A program made the translations under genes and the position numbers. From positions 43,739 through 107,738 of the forward strand of contig WLJO01000003.1 in the NCBI GenBank assembly GCA_009701715.1: a stretch of 64,000 nt of DNA, read 5' to 3'. This document shows positions 50,801 through 60,233 of the stretch, in pieces (the first letter of the stretch is position 1; every line of letters starts with the position of its first letter). The notes below the pieces were generated by a model. It saw only the letters and a list, made by a program, of their open reading frames with translations. It did no database searches and was not told the DNA's origin. The DNA is from Actinomycetota bacterium (GTDB lineage: Bacteria; Actinomycetota; Acidimicrobiia; Acidimicrobiales; Ilumatobacteraceae).

Positions 50801-52819
50801 CCGTATCAGATGACCGACCGAACCTGGGTGCTGACGGGTACCGCCGCTCTGCCGAGTTGGGTCGCAGGGATTTTCAATGCGAAGCAGACGAATTCGACCG
50901 ACTCGTCTGCCGGCAGTTTCAGTGCGTATCTCACCTCGTCCGCCGATGGCACGATCGAGGTGGGGGTGGTGGTGCCCAAATCGTTGACGTTGCCACCGGT
51001 ACCACACCTCGCTACGCGCATCGACAATTTTGTGGCGGGTTACCGGATGGGTGCCGTCGCTGGGAACACCTTGTGGCTCGCCGCCAACGGCACAGCGCAG
51101 ATCGACGGCTCGTCACCTGTTGATATTCATCTTGAGCTCACTGGCGAATCCTCGCCCGTTGGGATGGTGGTGACTGCATCGCTCACCGCGAGCGGTCAGG
51201 ACGGCAAAGCGGTCTGGCCGAATATTCTTGGGGTCCACGACTTCAACCTCAACGTGTTCTCGGTGCAGCTGAATATCACCCCAGAATTCCCGTTCCTTTC
51301 GGTCGGCTTGGCCGGCACCGGCACGCTGCCCCATTCACTGATGCAGTACATCGGTGCCACCTCGTCGGTCCCGGCACAGTTCGTGGTCAACTTCTCCGCG
51401 GTGGACCCGTGTCTGCAGGTAACTCTGGGCACCCCCGACGGCACTGACACTATTGCTGCGCTTCCGCCGGGGACTGACGACGCGATCAAGCTGACGTACC
51501 TGTCGATCAACGCTTCGCCCAACGGTTGCACTGTCGGCGTGTTCCAGGTTCCGGCGGGTATCAAGATTGCAGCAAACTCACGAATCTTTGGTACCAGGCT
51601 CGACCTGTTGCTCTCGTTCAACCCGGAGCCGACCGGACCGACCGAAGCGACCAAGACCCCAACCATCTACGGATGGGCCACGCTCAAGGGAGGTAGTTCG
51701 ACCACGGCGATCAAGGCCAACTTCGATACCTACTTCGCGGCCGGTGGATGGAACCCAGTTCCGGTGCTGCGGCTCGAGGGAACCTTGGTTGTCGGCAGTA
51801 GCGCGAACATGCGGTTGACGGCCCGATGTGCCCTGATCTGCAACGCCTCTGCACACGGCGCCGTCGATCTTCTTGGAGTCTCAGCGCAGATGGACATCTC
51901 CGTCGTAGGGATCGGCTCGCCACTTCAGGCGTACAACGCGAGTGGCCAGGTAATCGTCGCCGGTCTGACGGTGCAACTTACAGGAAACTTTACCGTATTC
52001 GCCGGGGTTGCACCCCTCGGCTTCAGCTTCGCAGGAGAAGTTGACTTCCCGGGAAGCGCGCTCGTGGACAAGCTCGGGGTCAGTTTTGGCATCGGTGTCA
52101 GGTACATCCCGGCCTGGACAGACCTGGAATGCCAGAACAACACGAAGAAAGTATCGAATTTTCGGATACCGGATCCGCTCCCGGCCGGGTGTCATCCGGC
52201 ACGGTACGAGACGGCCCCTGAGGGTTCGTTCACAGCGAGCGGCAATACCGGCGGTCTCACCAAGGTGATCAATGGCCAAACCGAGGGCCGCTATTCATTG
52301 ACGGCAGCGTTCGAAGGCCTGGTTCCCCCGACGATCGGCTTCTCGGCAACGAGTGACTTTGATCTCAGCTTCGTCACGGTGAACGTGGACGTCGGCCTGT
52401 CGCTGTGTCTCCAAGGAGATTGTGCCGGCAAAGTGACGGCACAGTTCAAACTCCTCTTCACCTACCAAGGAAACGACTACACCATCATCGACCTCGCGCC
52501 GTCGAGCGACTGGAACTTCACGGCGACCAAGACGTGGACGTGGACTCCGGGCAGCGGAAGTTGGCAAACAGGCGACTCATGGGGCGGCGCCAAGGTCAGC
52601 GTGTCGGGAAGTGTCACGATTGCGCTGGACGTAGCGACTTCCACAGCAAAACTGAATCTCACGATGTCGGGGAGTTTTTCTGCCAGCGTTTCTATCGGCG
52701 CCGGCGGCAAGTGGTCGGGTGTCGCCTCGTTCGGCGTAGCGTTCCAGTCGAACCCGTTCAGGGTTTGCTCCGACAAAAAATCCTATAGCGGTTACTCGAT
52801 TCCGTCAGTGTGTTTGTGA
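47876..52819 (+). CDS. Giant membrane-anchored IPT/TIG-repeat surface protein
   Basis: A 1647-residue protein. Residues 1-34 are a cytosolic, Arg-rich tail; one membrane helix follows at about 35-56 with no lipobox or cleavage site, so it should be a type II anchored exoprotein. From about 70 to 500 there are four or five IPT/TIG Ig-like repeats (pattern ..SFSPTTAAAGETVTISGFNLS.. with NSVSFNG and ATTGNLTV). The remaining 1100 residues are Ser/Thr/Gly-rich beta-structure with few charges, a Cys pair near YFTPTCPNIANLGLC, and a C-terminal section ending YSIPSVCL. It is likely a long adhesive or structural fibre. Codon use and base make-up are lower in GC than neighbours by eye. Confidence 0.75.
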   Translation: MDERPIGSSLTGMVEGGVSGSPRGRGRRSARRRNLIIGGVVGGLVGLGVLVTVLASVTSGNRSGTLVSVPTSDPTLLFSPQSGTTGSEIHLTGVNLANVAKISFGTIPATSFNVISATELTVIVPEGAVPAQISVTDVDETGVLGSSRFSSVSFTPTSPSVTSFSPTTAAAGETVTISGFNLSAVNSVSFNGKTAVPMSAASNSVTVKVPANATTGNLTVITPDTRSVSAVALTITSPAIISLQPMSASPVTLVTISSVNPSSSTPVAVQFNGTPAWTPFGPPSAFGSLPCAPVANVGSVTRDNWPNAQATCVFGPQGGIVAVAPLGFTTGPVSVRFSDGMVVTSDVQLAAQPVIASISPTSAKPGDTVTIVGSNFTQFPIVTFGTLPAEAATVNAAGTQITAVVPSDAVTGRVIVSADGQATSPILTVTNTPAPLVSGFWPDAGAAGTTVTISGSNLSPSLRVQFGLGALLTPSPCVAPCEALVVTTTSATTTGALTVWSDDSVTKTVVATSPGSFTASASTVNGLVRPSSPTWSGTATVGTTLPDSDRMTTSITLNGIIVSGLSGATRGCVYSGTGFAKFGSAASNGKVGVALSYTSPSVWSITPTASATMTGKIGPRSMALGTFAGAISSTTASGPGCTSSATSATIGLGTKTFTVSASAGSLGAFALNDLVQVGARSGPYGSLPPTNTNLWGTITAYSGTSMTINVVSVSGSGNFADWRISRIKTMTPIDEGGYLVVLAPGPTSATVSWTLSAKLQSSVSLAASDSVAIAAGADVYFTPTCPNIANLGLCAAGAAGSYLWFDSVGSGTPWASGSPTGAQGILSTVGAVKLSGSGMSYEAVLDLNSGGFNLDALYSVAEASAVSMRDAHLRVAFNDPSNFAKLGGALSIQSGAANDGFDIVGTGNALVNVPGLNNVNVSERLAYVNGGIVFAGFLGRSSTGSTPYSSHGVAVGTVGYVNGNGSSTAVNVVGNPYQMTDRTWVLTGTAALPSWVAGIFNAKQTNSTDSSAGSFSAYLTSSADGTIEVGVVVPKSLTLPPVPHLATRIDNFVAGYRMGAVAGNTLWLAANGTAQIDGSSPVDIHLELTGESSPVGMVVTASLTASGQDGKAVWPNILGVHDFNLNVFSVQLNITPEFPFLSVGLAGTGTLPHSLMQYIGATSSVPAQFVVNFSAVDPCLQVTLGTPDGTDTIAALPPGTDDAIKLTYLSINASPNGCTVGVFQVPAGIKIAANSRIFGTRLDLLLSFNPEPTGPTEATKTPTIYGWATLKGGSSTTAIKANFDTYFAAGGWNPVPVLRLEGTLVVGSSANMRLTARCALICNASAHGAVDLLGVSAQMDISVVGIGSPLQAYNASGQVIVAGLTVQLTGNFTVFAGVAPLGFSFAGEVDFPGSALVDKLGVSFGIGVRYIPAWTDLECQNNTKKVSNFRIPDPLPAGCHPARYETAPEGSFTASGNTGGLTKVINGQTEGRYSLTAAFEGLVPPTIGFSATSDFDLSFVTVNVDVGLSLCLQGDCAGKVTAQFKLLFTYQGNDYTIIDLAPSSDWNFTATKTWTWTPGSGSWQTGDSWGGAKVSVSGSVTIALDVATSTAKLNLTMSGSFSASVSIGAGGKWSGVASFGVAFQSNPFRVCSDKKSYSGYSIPSVCL

Positions 52820-52835
52820 TCTGACCTGTCGCGTG

Positions 52836-52849
52836 GCGGCAGCTGCCGC
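52836..52849. terminator. Perfect 14-base palindrome between convergent genes
   Basis: GCGGCAGCTGCCGC lies between the IPT-repeat gene and the convergent carboxylase gene. Possible bidirectional terminator; there is no T-run. Confidence 0.3.
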
Positions 52850-52853
52850 TGGC

Positions 52854-55800
52854 TTACGGCCGGAACCCCAACGGCCGGGACCCGAGGCGGTTGGGGCGGC
52901 TCACGATGCGGTAGGCGATGTGGAGCCATTCGCACACGAGGCGTCGCGTGTCTCGCGGGTCGATCATCTCCTCCACCTGGAACTTCGACAGCGGTCCGAG
53001 CGGGCCCCGGGCGCTCTCGATGCGCGCCATGAGTTCCGCACGGAACGCTTCAGGGTCCTCGGCCTCGGCAAGTTGCCGCTTGTACGCAGCCTCGATGCCG
53101 CCCTCGGGAGGGATGCCACCCATGTCGGCCGCCGGCCACACGTATCGCACCGACGGCTGCTCGCGTGGGGTGGCGTAGTTGTTGCCCGCCACGCCGAAAC
53201 TGCGGCGGATGACGACGGTGCACACGGGTGCCGTGACCTGAGCGAACGCGATCATCCACGCGCCGCCACGGCGAATCGTGGAGGCAGTCTCGTGATCGAT
53301 GCCCACGGCAAAGCCCGGGCTGTCCACGAGGTTGAGGATCGGGATGTGGAACAGGTCGCACAGGTCGAGGTGTCGGATCAACTTGTTGCAACCGTCTGCC
53401 GTCATGGCACCACCGTTCGGGTGGCGGCTGTCTGATGCGAGCACGCCCACCACCCGGCCGGCGAAGCGGGCGAACCCCACGATCTGGTCTGTGCCCCAGT
53501 GCGGTCCAATCTCGAAGAACGAACCTCGGTCCACCATCAGTTCGATGGTGCGGCGCATGTCGAACGTCATCGTGCGCCGGCGAGGGATGATCGTCAGCAG
53601 TTCCTCGTCACGGCGATCCGCGTGATCCTCGGGTCCGGGCACCAGCGCAGGCGCAACCTCCTCCACGCTCTGCGGCAGGTAGGAGAGGAACCTGCGGGTC
53701 TGTGCGAGCGCGTCCTCCTCACTGAGCGCGAGGTTGTCCACCGAACCGTTGCGGCAGTGGATGTGCCAGCCGCCGAGGTCCTCCTTGGTCACCTCGTAGC
53801 CGACCGCGTGGCGCACCACGGGTGGGCCGGCAACGAACAACTGCGCCGTGTCCCGCACCATCACCGAGAAGTGGCCGAGCACCGCCTTGGCAGCACCGAG
53901 GCCGACGACGCTGCCCATGAGCACGTTGACCACCGGGACGGTGCTCAACTGCTCGGCATACATGGTGCTGAACAGGTGACCGGGCAGGAACGACCCGCCA
54001 CTGCCGGACACCCGCGGCTTGCCGGCAGCAATCGCCCCGTCGCTCTCCTGCGCGGTGGCCTCGCCCTCCTTGCGCTGCTGGGGCACCATCGACGCGACGC
54101 TGCCGCCGCCGGACGAACCGTCGAGCAGGCGCACCGAGGGAACCCGCAGCTCGATCGACAGGCGGTCGAGGTGGGTGCTCTTCGTCGCGATCGCGCCGTC
54201 GGAGTGACCGCCGCGGGAGGTGAAGTCGTCTGCGCAGACGATCATCGGCCTGCCGTCGACGGTGCCCGATCCGCCCACGTGGTTGGCCGGGGTGAAGTCC
54301 TCGATCGTGCCGTCTGGGCCGTAGGAGATGAAGCCCGCCACGCTGCCGACCTCGCGGAACGATCCTTCGTCGAGCAGTTCGGTAATCCGTTCGCGGCAGG
54401 TGAGCTTGCCGCGGCTGCGTTGGCGCACCACACCAGGGTCCGTGGACCCCGGCGCGAGCCGGGCACTCGCGAGTGCCCGGAGTTCGTCCACCGCTGCGAG
54501 CAATGGCTCCCACGTCTCGGTTGCAGCGGTCGGTGCCACTGCGTCGCCCGTCGAGACCGTTGACGGTCGGACGAGAACGAGCACCTGTCCGGCGGCAACG
54601 GTGGATCCCGGTTCGGCGTCGAGCACGCGAGCCACCACACCGTCGCACGGTGCCGTGAGCACGGTCTCCATCTTCATGGCGGTGGTAACGGCGAGCGTTG
54701 TCCCGGCCAACACGGCATCGCCCTCGCGGACCCGAATCTCGAGAAGGGTGGCTGCCATCGGAGCCCGCACGAACTCGTCCCCCGGCTCGTGCGGCCAGTC
54801 CGCGATCGGGGGTTGTCCCGCCTGCGCCTGTCCGTCCGTCGCTGTGCTGCCCCGGTCGTGCTCCGCGAGGAACACCGCGAGCCCGTGCACGGAGGGGGAC
54901 TGCGTGGCGGGTGCCTCGTCGGCCAGCGTTGTCCGCGCATCACCGGAGCGCACGGCCGGCATGGCCAGGTAAGCGAGCAACTGCTCGATGTTCGTCGGCA
55001 GGCCAGAGACGTGGAAGTCGTTCAGCGCCCGCCGGGTGCGGTCCACAGCGGCATCAAGCGAGAGGCCCTGGCCGATCACCTTCGCGAACAGCGGGTCGAA
55101 CGCCGCAGGCGGTGCATACCCGGCGTACCCACAGGAGTCCACACGCACCCCTGCCCCTGTCGGCTCCCGGTACCCGGCCATCGTTCCGGTGCCGCGGGCC
55201 ACCACGCGCGCCTGCACGGCAAAGCCGCGAGGCGACGGCACCCCGGCCTGGGAAGCGAGCCCGAGTGCGGAGAGCGGCGCGCCTGCTGCGAGGCGGAACT
55301 GTGCCTGCACGAGGTCCACGCCGGTGACCTGCTCGGTGACCGTGTGCTCCACCTGGATGCGGGCGTTGCCCTCAATGAAGAAGTACTCGCCGGTCTCGGG
55401 CAACACCAGGAACTCGATTGTGGCCGCGGTGCTCAGCCCGGCAGCGCGTGCGAGCGTGACGGCATCGGCGAGGAGGCGATCGCGCAGGCCAGCCTCCAGA
55501 CCAGCAGCGGGTGCGATCTCGATCACCTTCTGGTGACGGATCTGCACCGAGCAGTCGCGGTCGTACAGGTGGACGACGGAGCCTGAGGAGTCCCCCAGCA
55601 CTTGCACCTCGATGTGTCGGGGTCGTACGACGAAGCGCTCCACGAAGATCGTGCCGTCGCCGAAGGAGGCAGCGGCCTCGCTGGTGCAACGGGCGAACGC
55701 CTCGTCCATGTCCGCTGCTGAGGTGACGACGCGCATACCCCGCCCGCCGCCGCCTGCTGCTGCCTTGAGGATCACGGGGTAGCCGACCGAACGGGCAAAC

Positions 55801-56264
55801 GCAGCGGCGTCTGCGGCGTTCGCGACCCCGCCGCTGCCCTGGATAACGGGCACGCTGACGGACTCTGCAAGCGCGCGTGCGCGCACCTTGTCGCCGAACA
55901 ACGCGAGCGTGTCGGGGGAGGGGCCGACGAACACGAGGCCGGCGTCCACACACTGCTGCGCGAAGGCGGCGCTCTCGGAGAGGAAGCCGTACCCGGGGTG
56001 CACACAGTCACACCCTGCTGCGAGGGCGGCGGCTACGAGCGCAGCGCCGTCGAGGTACGCGGCGACGCCGTCACCTGTTCCGGTCAGCGCGAGCGACGAG
56101 GTCGCAGCGCGTACGTGGAGCGCCGCAGCATCAACCGGTGCGTAGACCGCAACCGACTCGATGCCGAGCCCGGCCGCAGCCGTGGCCACCCGGATCGCGA
56201 TCTCCCCCCGGTTGGCAACAAGGACCCGTTGCATCTTGTGTTCGGTCGTCATCTGATCCCCCAT
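52854..56264 (-). CDS. Single-chain biotin-dependent acyl-CoA carboxylase
   Basis: A 1136-residue fusion holding a whole carboxylase in one chain. Biotin carboxylase spans about 11-450 with VLVANRGEIAIRV, HPGYGFLSE, AAAGGGGRGMRVV and EGNARIQVEHTVTE. A biotinyl domain lies at about 495-565 with AMKME near residue 528 (Lys carries biotin). The carboxyltransferase spans about 590-1136 with the acyl-CoA-binding SGSGGSFLPGH and the C-terminal PILNLVDSPGFAVG and RRSFGVAGNN segments. The layout resembles single-chain long-chain acyl-CoA carboxylases of mycobacteria, so a propionyl-, acetyl- or longer acyl-CoA substrate is possible. Start ATG 56264, or 56252 (MTTEHK). Confidence 0.9.
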   Translation of the reverse strand: MGDQMTTEHKMQRVLVANRGEIAIRVATAAAGLGIESVAVYAPVDAAALHVRAATSSLALTGTGDGVAAYLDGAALVAAALAAGCDCVHPGYGFLSESAAFAQQCVDAGLVFVGPSPDTLALFGDKVRARALAESVSVPVIQGSGGVANAADAAAFARSVGYPVILKAAAGGGGRGMRVVTSAADMDEAFARCTSEAAASFGDGTIFVERFVVRPRHIEVQVLGDSSGSVVHLYDRDCSVQIRHQKVIEIAPAAGLEAGLRDRLLADAVTLARAAGLSTAATIEFLVLPETGEYFFIEGNARIQVEHTVTEQVTGVDLVQAQFRLAAGAPLSALGLASQAGVPSPRGFAVQARVVARGTGTMAGYREPTGAGVRVDSCGYAGYAPPAAFDPLFAKVIGQGLSLDAAVDRTRRALNDFHVSGLPTNIEQLLAYLAMPAVRSGDARTTLADEAPATQSPSVHGLAVFLAEHDRGSTATDGQAQAGQPPIADWPHEPGDEFVRAPMAATLLEIRVREGDAVLAGTTLAVTTAMKMETVLTAPCDGVVARVLDAEPGSTVAAGQVLVLVRPSTVSTGDAVAPTAATETWEPLLAAVDELRALASARLAPGSTDPGVVRQRSRGKLTCRERITELLDEGSFREVGSVAGFISYGPDGTIEDFTPANHVGGSGTVDGRPMIVCADDFTSRGGHSDGAIATKSTHLDRLSIELRVPSVRLLDGSSGGGSVASMVPQQRKEGEATAQESDGAIAAGKPRVSGSGGSFLPGHLFSTMYAEQLSTVPVVNVLMGSVVGLGAAKAVLGHFSVMVRDTAQLFVAGPPVVRHAVGYEVTKEDLGGWHIHCRNGSVDNLALSEEDALAQTRRFLSYLPQSVEEVAPALVPGPEDHADRRDEELLTIIPRRRTMTFDMRRTIELMVDRGSFFEIGPHWGTDQIVGFARFAGRVVGVLASDSRHPNGGAMTADGCNKLIRHLDLCDLFHIPILNLVDSPGFAVGIDHETASTIRRGGAWMIAFAQVTAPVCTVVIRRSFGVAGNNYATPREQPSVRYVWPAADMGGIPPEGGIEAAYKRQLAEAEDPEAFRAELMARIESARGPLGPLSKFQVEEMIDPRDTRRLVCEWLHIAYRIVSRPNRLGSRPLGFRP

Positions 56265-56373
56265 CTCGATGCACGTGACCCCACAATGCCAAGCCGTGGT
56301 GCCACCGTCCCAATGGCGAGCGAACGCAAATCGACCGCGGGAAGGACTGTGCTTTGTCTAGCATGGGCTTCCT

Positions 56374-57600
56374 GTGAAGCCGATTGCCAAGTCCTCCAAG
56401 CTCGCCGACGTGGGCTACGACATCCGTGGTCCGGTGCTTGACCGGGCCCGCCAGATGGAGGAAGAGGGCCAGAAGATCATCAAGCTGAACATCGGCAACC
56501 TTGCCGCGTTCGGCCTGGACCCCCCGGACGAGATCGTTCAGGACATGATCCGCAACCTCTCGGTGGCCGCTGGCTACACCGACAGCAAGGGTCTGTTCGC
56601 CCCACGCAAGTCGATCGTGCACTACACCCAGCAGAAGCACGTCGCTGGGGTGACGGTGGACGACGTGTACCTCGGCAACGGCGTGTCCGAACTCATCGTG
56701 ATGAGCCTCAACGCGCTCCTCGATGCCGGCGATGAGGTGTTGGTGCCCGCACCGGACTACCCGCTGTGGACCGCAGCGGTGTCGCTGAGCGGTGGCACGC
56801 CGGTCCACTACCTCTGCGACGAGCAGGCAGAGTGGTACCCAGATATCGAGGACATCCGCCGGAAAATCACGCCGGACACCAAGGCGATCGTGGTCATCAA
56901 CCCGAACAACCCGAGCGGGGCGCTGTACCCGCCGGAAGTGCTGCTGCAGATCGTCGAGCTCGCCCGCCAGCACCAGTTGATCGTGCTCGCCGACGAGATC
57001 TACGACAAGACGTTGTACGACGGCAACACGCACACGAGCATGGCCTCGCTTGCCGACGACGTGCTGTTCATCACGTTCAATGGGCTCTCGAAGAACTATC
57101 GGGCCTGCGGCTATCGCGCAGGCTGGATGGTGGTGTCCGGCGAGAAGCGTCATGCCAAGGACTACATCGAGGGTCTCGACATGCTGTCGGCGATGCGTCT
57201 CTGTGCCAATACACCCGGCCAGCTCGCCATCCAGACCGCACTCGGTGGGTACCAGAGCATCGACGACCTCGTTGGGCCCACGGGCCGCCTGTGCATCCAG
57301 CGCGATCTGGCGCACGACCTGATTACCCAGATCCCCGGTGTCACCTGCGTGAAGCCGAAAGCCGCGCTCTACATGTTCCCCCGGCTCGACCCGAAGATGT
57401 ACCCGATCGACGACGATCAGCAGTTCGCGTACGAGTTGCTCGCCGAGGAGAAGTTGCTCATCGTGCAAGGAACCGGCTTCAACTGGCCCAAGCCCGATCA
57501 CTTCCGGATCGTGTTCTTGCCCAACGCGCACGACCTCACCGAGGCAATCATGCGTCTCGACAGGTTCCTTGGCGGCTATCGCCGTCGCTCCGGCACCTGA
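56374..57600 (+). CDS. alaA: AlaA-like alanine aminotransferase (PLP-dependent class I)
   Basis: A 408-residue fold-type I aminotransferase that is strongly like E. coli AlaA over its whole length: KSSKLADVGYDIRGPVLDRA, LNIGNLAAFGLDPPDE, YLGNGVSELIVMSLNALL, VPAPDYPLWTAAVSLSGG, INPNNPSGA, DEIYDK, and the PLP Lys in FNGLSKNYR. AlaA makes alanine from pyruvate with glutamate as amino donor, in the cytosol. GTG start at 56374. Divergent from the carboxylase, with 109 bases between starts. Confidence 0.93.
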   Translation: MKPIAKSSKLADVGYDIRGPVLDRARQMEEEGQKIIKLNIGNLAAFGLDPPDEIVQDMIRNLSVAAGYTDSKGLFAPRKSIVHYTQQKHVAGVTVDDVYLGNGVSELIVMSLNALLDAGDEVLVPAPDYPLWTAAVSLSGGTPVHYLCDEQAEWYPDIEDIRRKITPDTKAIVVINPNNPSGALYPPEVLLQIVELARQHQLIVLADEIYDKTLYDGNTHTSMASLADDVLFITFNGLSKNYRACGYRAGWMVVSGEKRHAKDYIEGLDMLSAMRLCANTPGQLAIQTALGGYQSIDDLVGPTGRLCIQRDLAHDLITQIPGVTCVKPKAALYMFPRLDPKMYPIDDDQQFAYELLAEEKLLIVQGTGFNWPKPDHFRIVFLPNAHDLTEAIMRLDRFLGGYRRRSGT

Positions 57601-57616
57601 CCCCTGCGTCCGTGGG

Positions 57617-59437
57617 TCACGCCGTGCCCTGCAACTCCATGCCGGGCAGCGTCCCCTCTGCCCGCCAGGCCTCAAGCAGTTCGGCAAACTTGGCCGGCCC
57701 GGGTGTGTACGCACCGAAGAACCCACTGCCGCCTTTGGGTGCTCCCTCGTTGTTGTAGTAGCCGGGGGTGCATGCCTCGAGAAAGTCGAGACCACCGACG
57801 CGGAAGCCGTTGATGAGTGACACCCAGTCGTTCACAGCCCCCTCGGACGGCTCCACGGTGCGCGCACCGCGCTCCACCGTCTGGGCGATCACGTAGGCAA
57901 TGTGGCGAGCCTGGTCGTCGAACATCGAGGTCATGTTCAGGTTGAACGCGTTCTGCGAGACGCCGATGTAGAACCAGTTCGGGAAGCCCCGGCTGGTGAA
58001 CCCGTGCAGGGTCTGCAGCCCCTCGGACCAGTGGTCGAACAGTGAGAGACCGTCGCGGCCGTTTACCTCGAGGCCGAGGCGGCGTTGGAAGTTGGCAGAG
58101 ATCTCGAAGCCGGTGGCATAGATGATGCAGTCCACCTCGTGCTCCACGCCGTTGGCGACAACACCCTTCGGGGTGATGCGCTCGACGCCCTTGGACTCGC
58201 TCACGTCAACGAGCGTGACGTTCGTCCGGTTAAACGCGGGCAGAAACTCATCGTTGAACGTCGGCCGCTTGCACATCACGCGATACCACGGCTTCAGGGC
58301 CTCTGCGGTGGAGGGATCCGCAACGACGGTGTCGACGCGCCCACGCAGTTCCTCCATCTTGGCCATGTCGGCAATCTCCACCACGCGGTTCCGCTCCTCG
58401 CGTGTCTTGGGGCGGTTCTCGCCCTTCGGGGCGCTGATGGCCTTGAAGATGCGTGTCCAGCCGTCGTCAATGAGGTCCTCGTCCACCGGCACCCCTGCGG
58501 CCTGGTCGGTGAAGTTCTCGCGCCGTCTGCGCTGCCAGCCGGGCTCCTGGGTGCCGAACCAGTCGGGGTCGGTGGGGCGGTTGCGCCGCCAGTCCACCGT
58601 GGAGGGTGTGCGCTGGAACACGAACAGCTCGCCGGCGTCGGCTGCGACGCGCGGAATCACCTGAATGGCGGTAGCGCCGGTTCCGATGACTGCGACGCGC
58701 TTGTCGGCGAGCCCGGTCATGCCACCGGTGTTGTCGCCACCGGTGTAGCCGTAGTCCCAACGGCTCGTGTGGAACGAGTGCCCCTCGAACGTGTCGATGC
58801 CGGGGATACCGGGCAGCTTTGCTCGGGTGGTGGTGCCGAGTGCCATCACAACGAAACGGACACGCAGGGTGTCGTTGCGGTTCGTGCTGATGCGCCAGCG
58901 GCCGAGAGGCTCGTCCCAGTCCACCGACTGCACGCGTGTCTGCAGAATGGCCCGCTCGTACAGGCCGTACTTGCGACCGACGCGCTGTGAGTGCTCGAAG
59001 ATCTCATTGACGTAGGAGTACTTCTCCTTCGGCATGTAGCCGAGTTCCTCGAGGAGCGGCAGGTAGCAGTAGGACTCCGTGTCGCACTGTGCACCCGGGT
59101 AGCGGTTCCAGTACCAGGTGCCGCCGAAGTCTGCCCCGGCCTCAATGATGCGGAACGAACTGACCCCCTGCTCGATGAGGCGTGCAGCGGCGAGCAGGCC
59201 GCTGAACCCGCCACCGATGATGGCGATGTCGAAGTCCTCGGCGATCGGTTCCCGGGTGAAGCCCGGGTCCGCGTAAGGATCCTCTTCGGCGAAGTGGGCG
59301 AAGGTGCCGGCCATCTCGAGGTATTGGTCCGGTCCGTTGTCCCGGATCCGCTTGTCCCGTTCCTGCCGGTACCGCTCACGGACCGCATCGGGGTTGAAGG
59401 TGGGAATGCTGGCCGCGAGGTCTTCGGTGGCGCTCAT
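57617..59437 (-). CDS. Baeyer-Villiger-type flavin monooxygenase with N-terminal extension
   Basis: A 606-residue class B flavoprotein. After an extension of about 70 residues comes the FAD motif [28 protein letters not shown], the fingerprint [13 protein letters not shown] with the family His kept (the Pro after Trp is Asp), the NADPH motif [13 protein letters not shown], and YATGFEIS. Length and extension resemble cyclopentadecanone-type monooxygenases of bulky ketones. It differs from the other monooxygenase in the window, which lacks the fingerprint His. ATG 59437 lies six bases after a TACGGT -10 hexamer. Converges with alaA, 16 bases apart. Confidence 0.9.
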   Translation of the reverse strand: MSATEDLAASIPTFNPDAVRERYRQERDKRIRDNGPDQYLEMAGTFAHFAEEDPYADPGFTREPIAEDFDIAIIGGGFSGLLAAARLIEQGVSSFRIIEAGADFGGTWYWNRYPGAQCDTESYCYLPLLEELGYMPKEKYSYVNEIFEHSQRVGRKYGLYERAILQTRVQSVDWDEPLGRWRISTNRNDTLRVRFVVMALGTTTRAKLPGIPGIDTFEGHSFHTSRWDYGYTGGDNTGGMTGLADKRVAVIGTGATAIQVIPRVAADAGELFVFQRTPSTVDWRRNRPTDPDWFGTQEPGWQRRRRENFTDQAAGVPVDEDLIDDGWTRIFKAISAPKGENRPKTREERNRVVEIADMAKMEELRGRVDTVVADPSTAEALKPWYRVMCKRPTFNDEFLPAFNRTNVTLVDVSESKGVERITPKGVVANGVEHEVDCIIYATGFEISANFQRRLGLEVNGRDGLSLFDHWSEGLQTLHGFTSRGFPNWFYIGVSQNAFNLNMTSMFDDQARHIAYVIAQTVERGARTVEPSEGAVNDWVSLINGFRVGGLDFLEACTPGYYNNEGAPKGGSGFFGAYTPGPAKFAELLEAWRAEGTLPGMELQGTA

Positions 59438-59443
59438 GGCTGA

Positions 59444-59449
59444 ACCGTA
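59444..59449 (-). promoter_or_regulatory. Putative -10 for leaderless monooxygenase mRNA
   Basis: TACGGT on the minus strand, six bases before the ATG at 59437. Confidence 0.4.
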
Positions 59450-59485
59450 GCCAACCGGGGCATTCGGCACCGCTGCCCGGTGCGC

Positions 59486-59962
59486 TCAGGAGCCCGAGGA
59501 CTGGCAGTTCGTCGTGTAGTAGTCCGCGAACTGCTTGGTCGCAGCGAGGTACGCGGGATCTGCGAACACTTCTTTCGTCGTTCCGCCCTCTTGAGCGAGG
59601 GCTGTGCTGGCCTTTTTGAACGACGCTGCCATGGTGCTGAGAGCCGACTGCAGTTCCTCCGGGGCGGCGGGAACCAACTGCTGAAGGTAGGTGGCGAGCT
59701 GGGAGAACATCGAACCTGCGGAGTTCTTGCCGGAGGCCGAACCGCCACCAACGGCCGCCATCCCGTTCACGGCGATGTCGAGGTCGGTGCAGAACGCATT
59801 CTCGGGGACCGTTGTGCTGGGCGCTGGCTCGCTACTCGGTGCTCGTTCAGTGCTCGACGTCGGGTTACTTGTCGACTCGGCGCCGCACCCGGCGAGGGAG
59901 GCGGTGGCCAGAAGTGCGATGGCCAGCATGTGGGCACTGCGTACTCGATGGTTACTGCGCAA
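59486..59962 (-). CDS. Small secreted lipoprotein of unknown function, Cys...Cys type
   Basis: About 158 residues from a TTG at 59962 that has GTGAGGAC just upstream; GTG 59989 is the alternative. A short basic n-region precedes the hydrophobic MLAIALLATASLAG and lipobox LAGC. A Ser/Thr/Pro linker follows, then a helical body that begins FCTDLDIAV and ends YTTNCQSSGS. The N- and C-terminal Cys placement and the linker match the lipoprotein encoded at 47217-47759, so the two are likely distant relatives. Function unknown. Confidence 0.65.
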   Translation of the reverse strand: MRSNHRVRSAHMLAIALLATASLAGCGAESTSNPTSSTERAPSSEPAPSTTVPENAFCTDLDIAVNGMAAVGGGSASGKNSAGSMFSQLATYLQQLVPAAPEELQSALSTMAASFKKASTALAQEGGTTKEVFADPAYLAATKQFADYYTTNCQSSGS

Positions 59963-60233
59963 GAGGTCCTCACTTCGGGTCGAGACCACGCTAATCGACT
60001 CAACTCTGTGCCCGTTATGAGGGCGGTGTCTGCAGCGGCGGACTGGTCGGTGGCCCGTAGGTACAACGAGAGCATCGTGAGCGTCTTACGACGCAGGGAC
60101 GCGTCGAAGATCCTGCCGGTCGGCGGCCCCGTCCCCTGGGAATTCAGACCCCGACTCAGGGGGTGCCACCCGGAGTCGATTGCTACTGTCTTGTTCGTGC
60201 CCACCCGGGGTGCAGGCCTGTTAGGAGTTCCCG

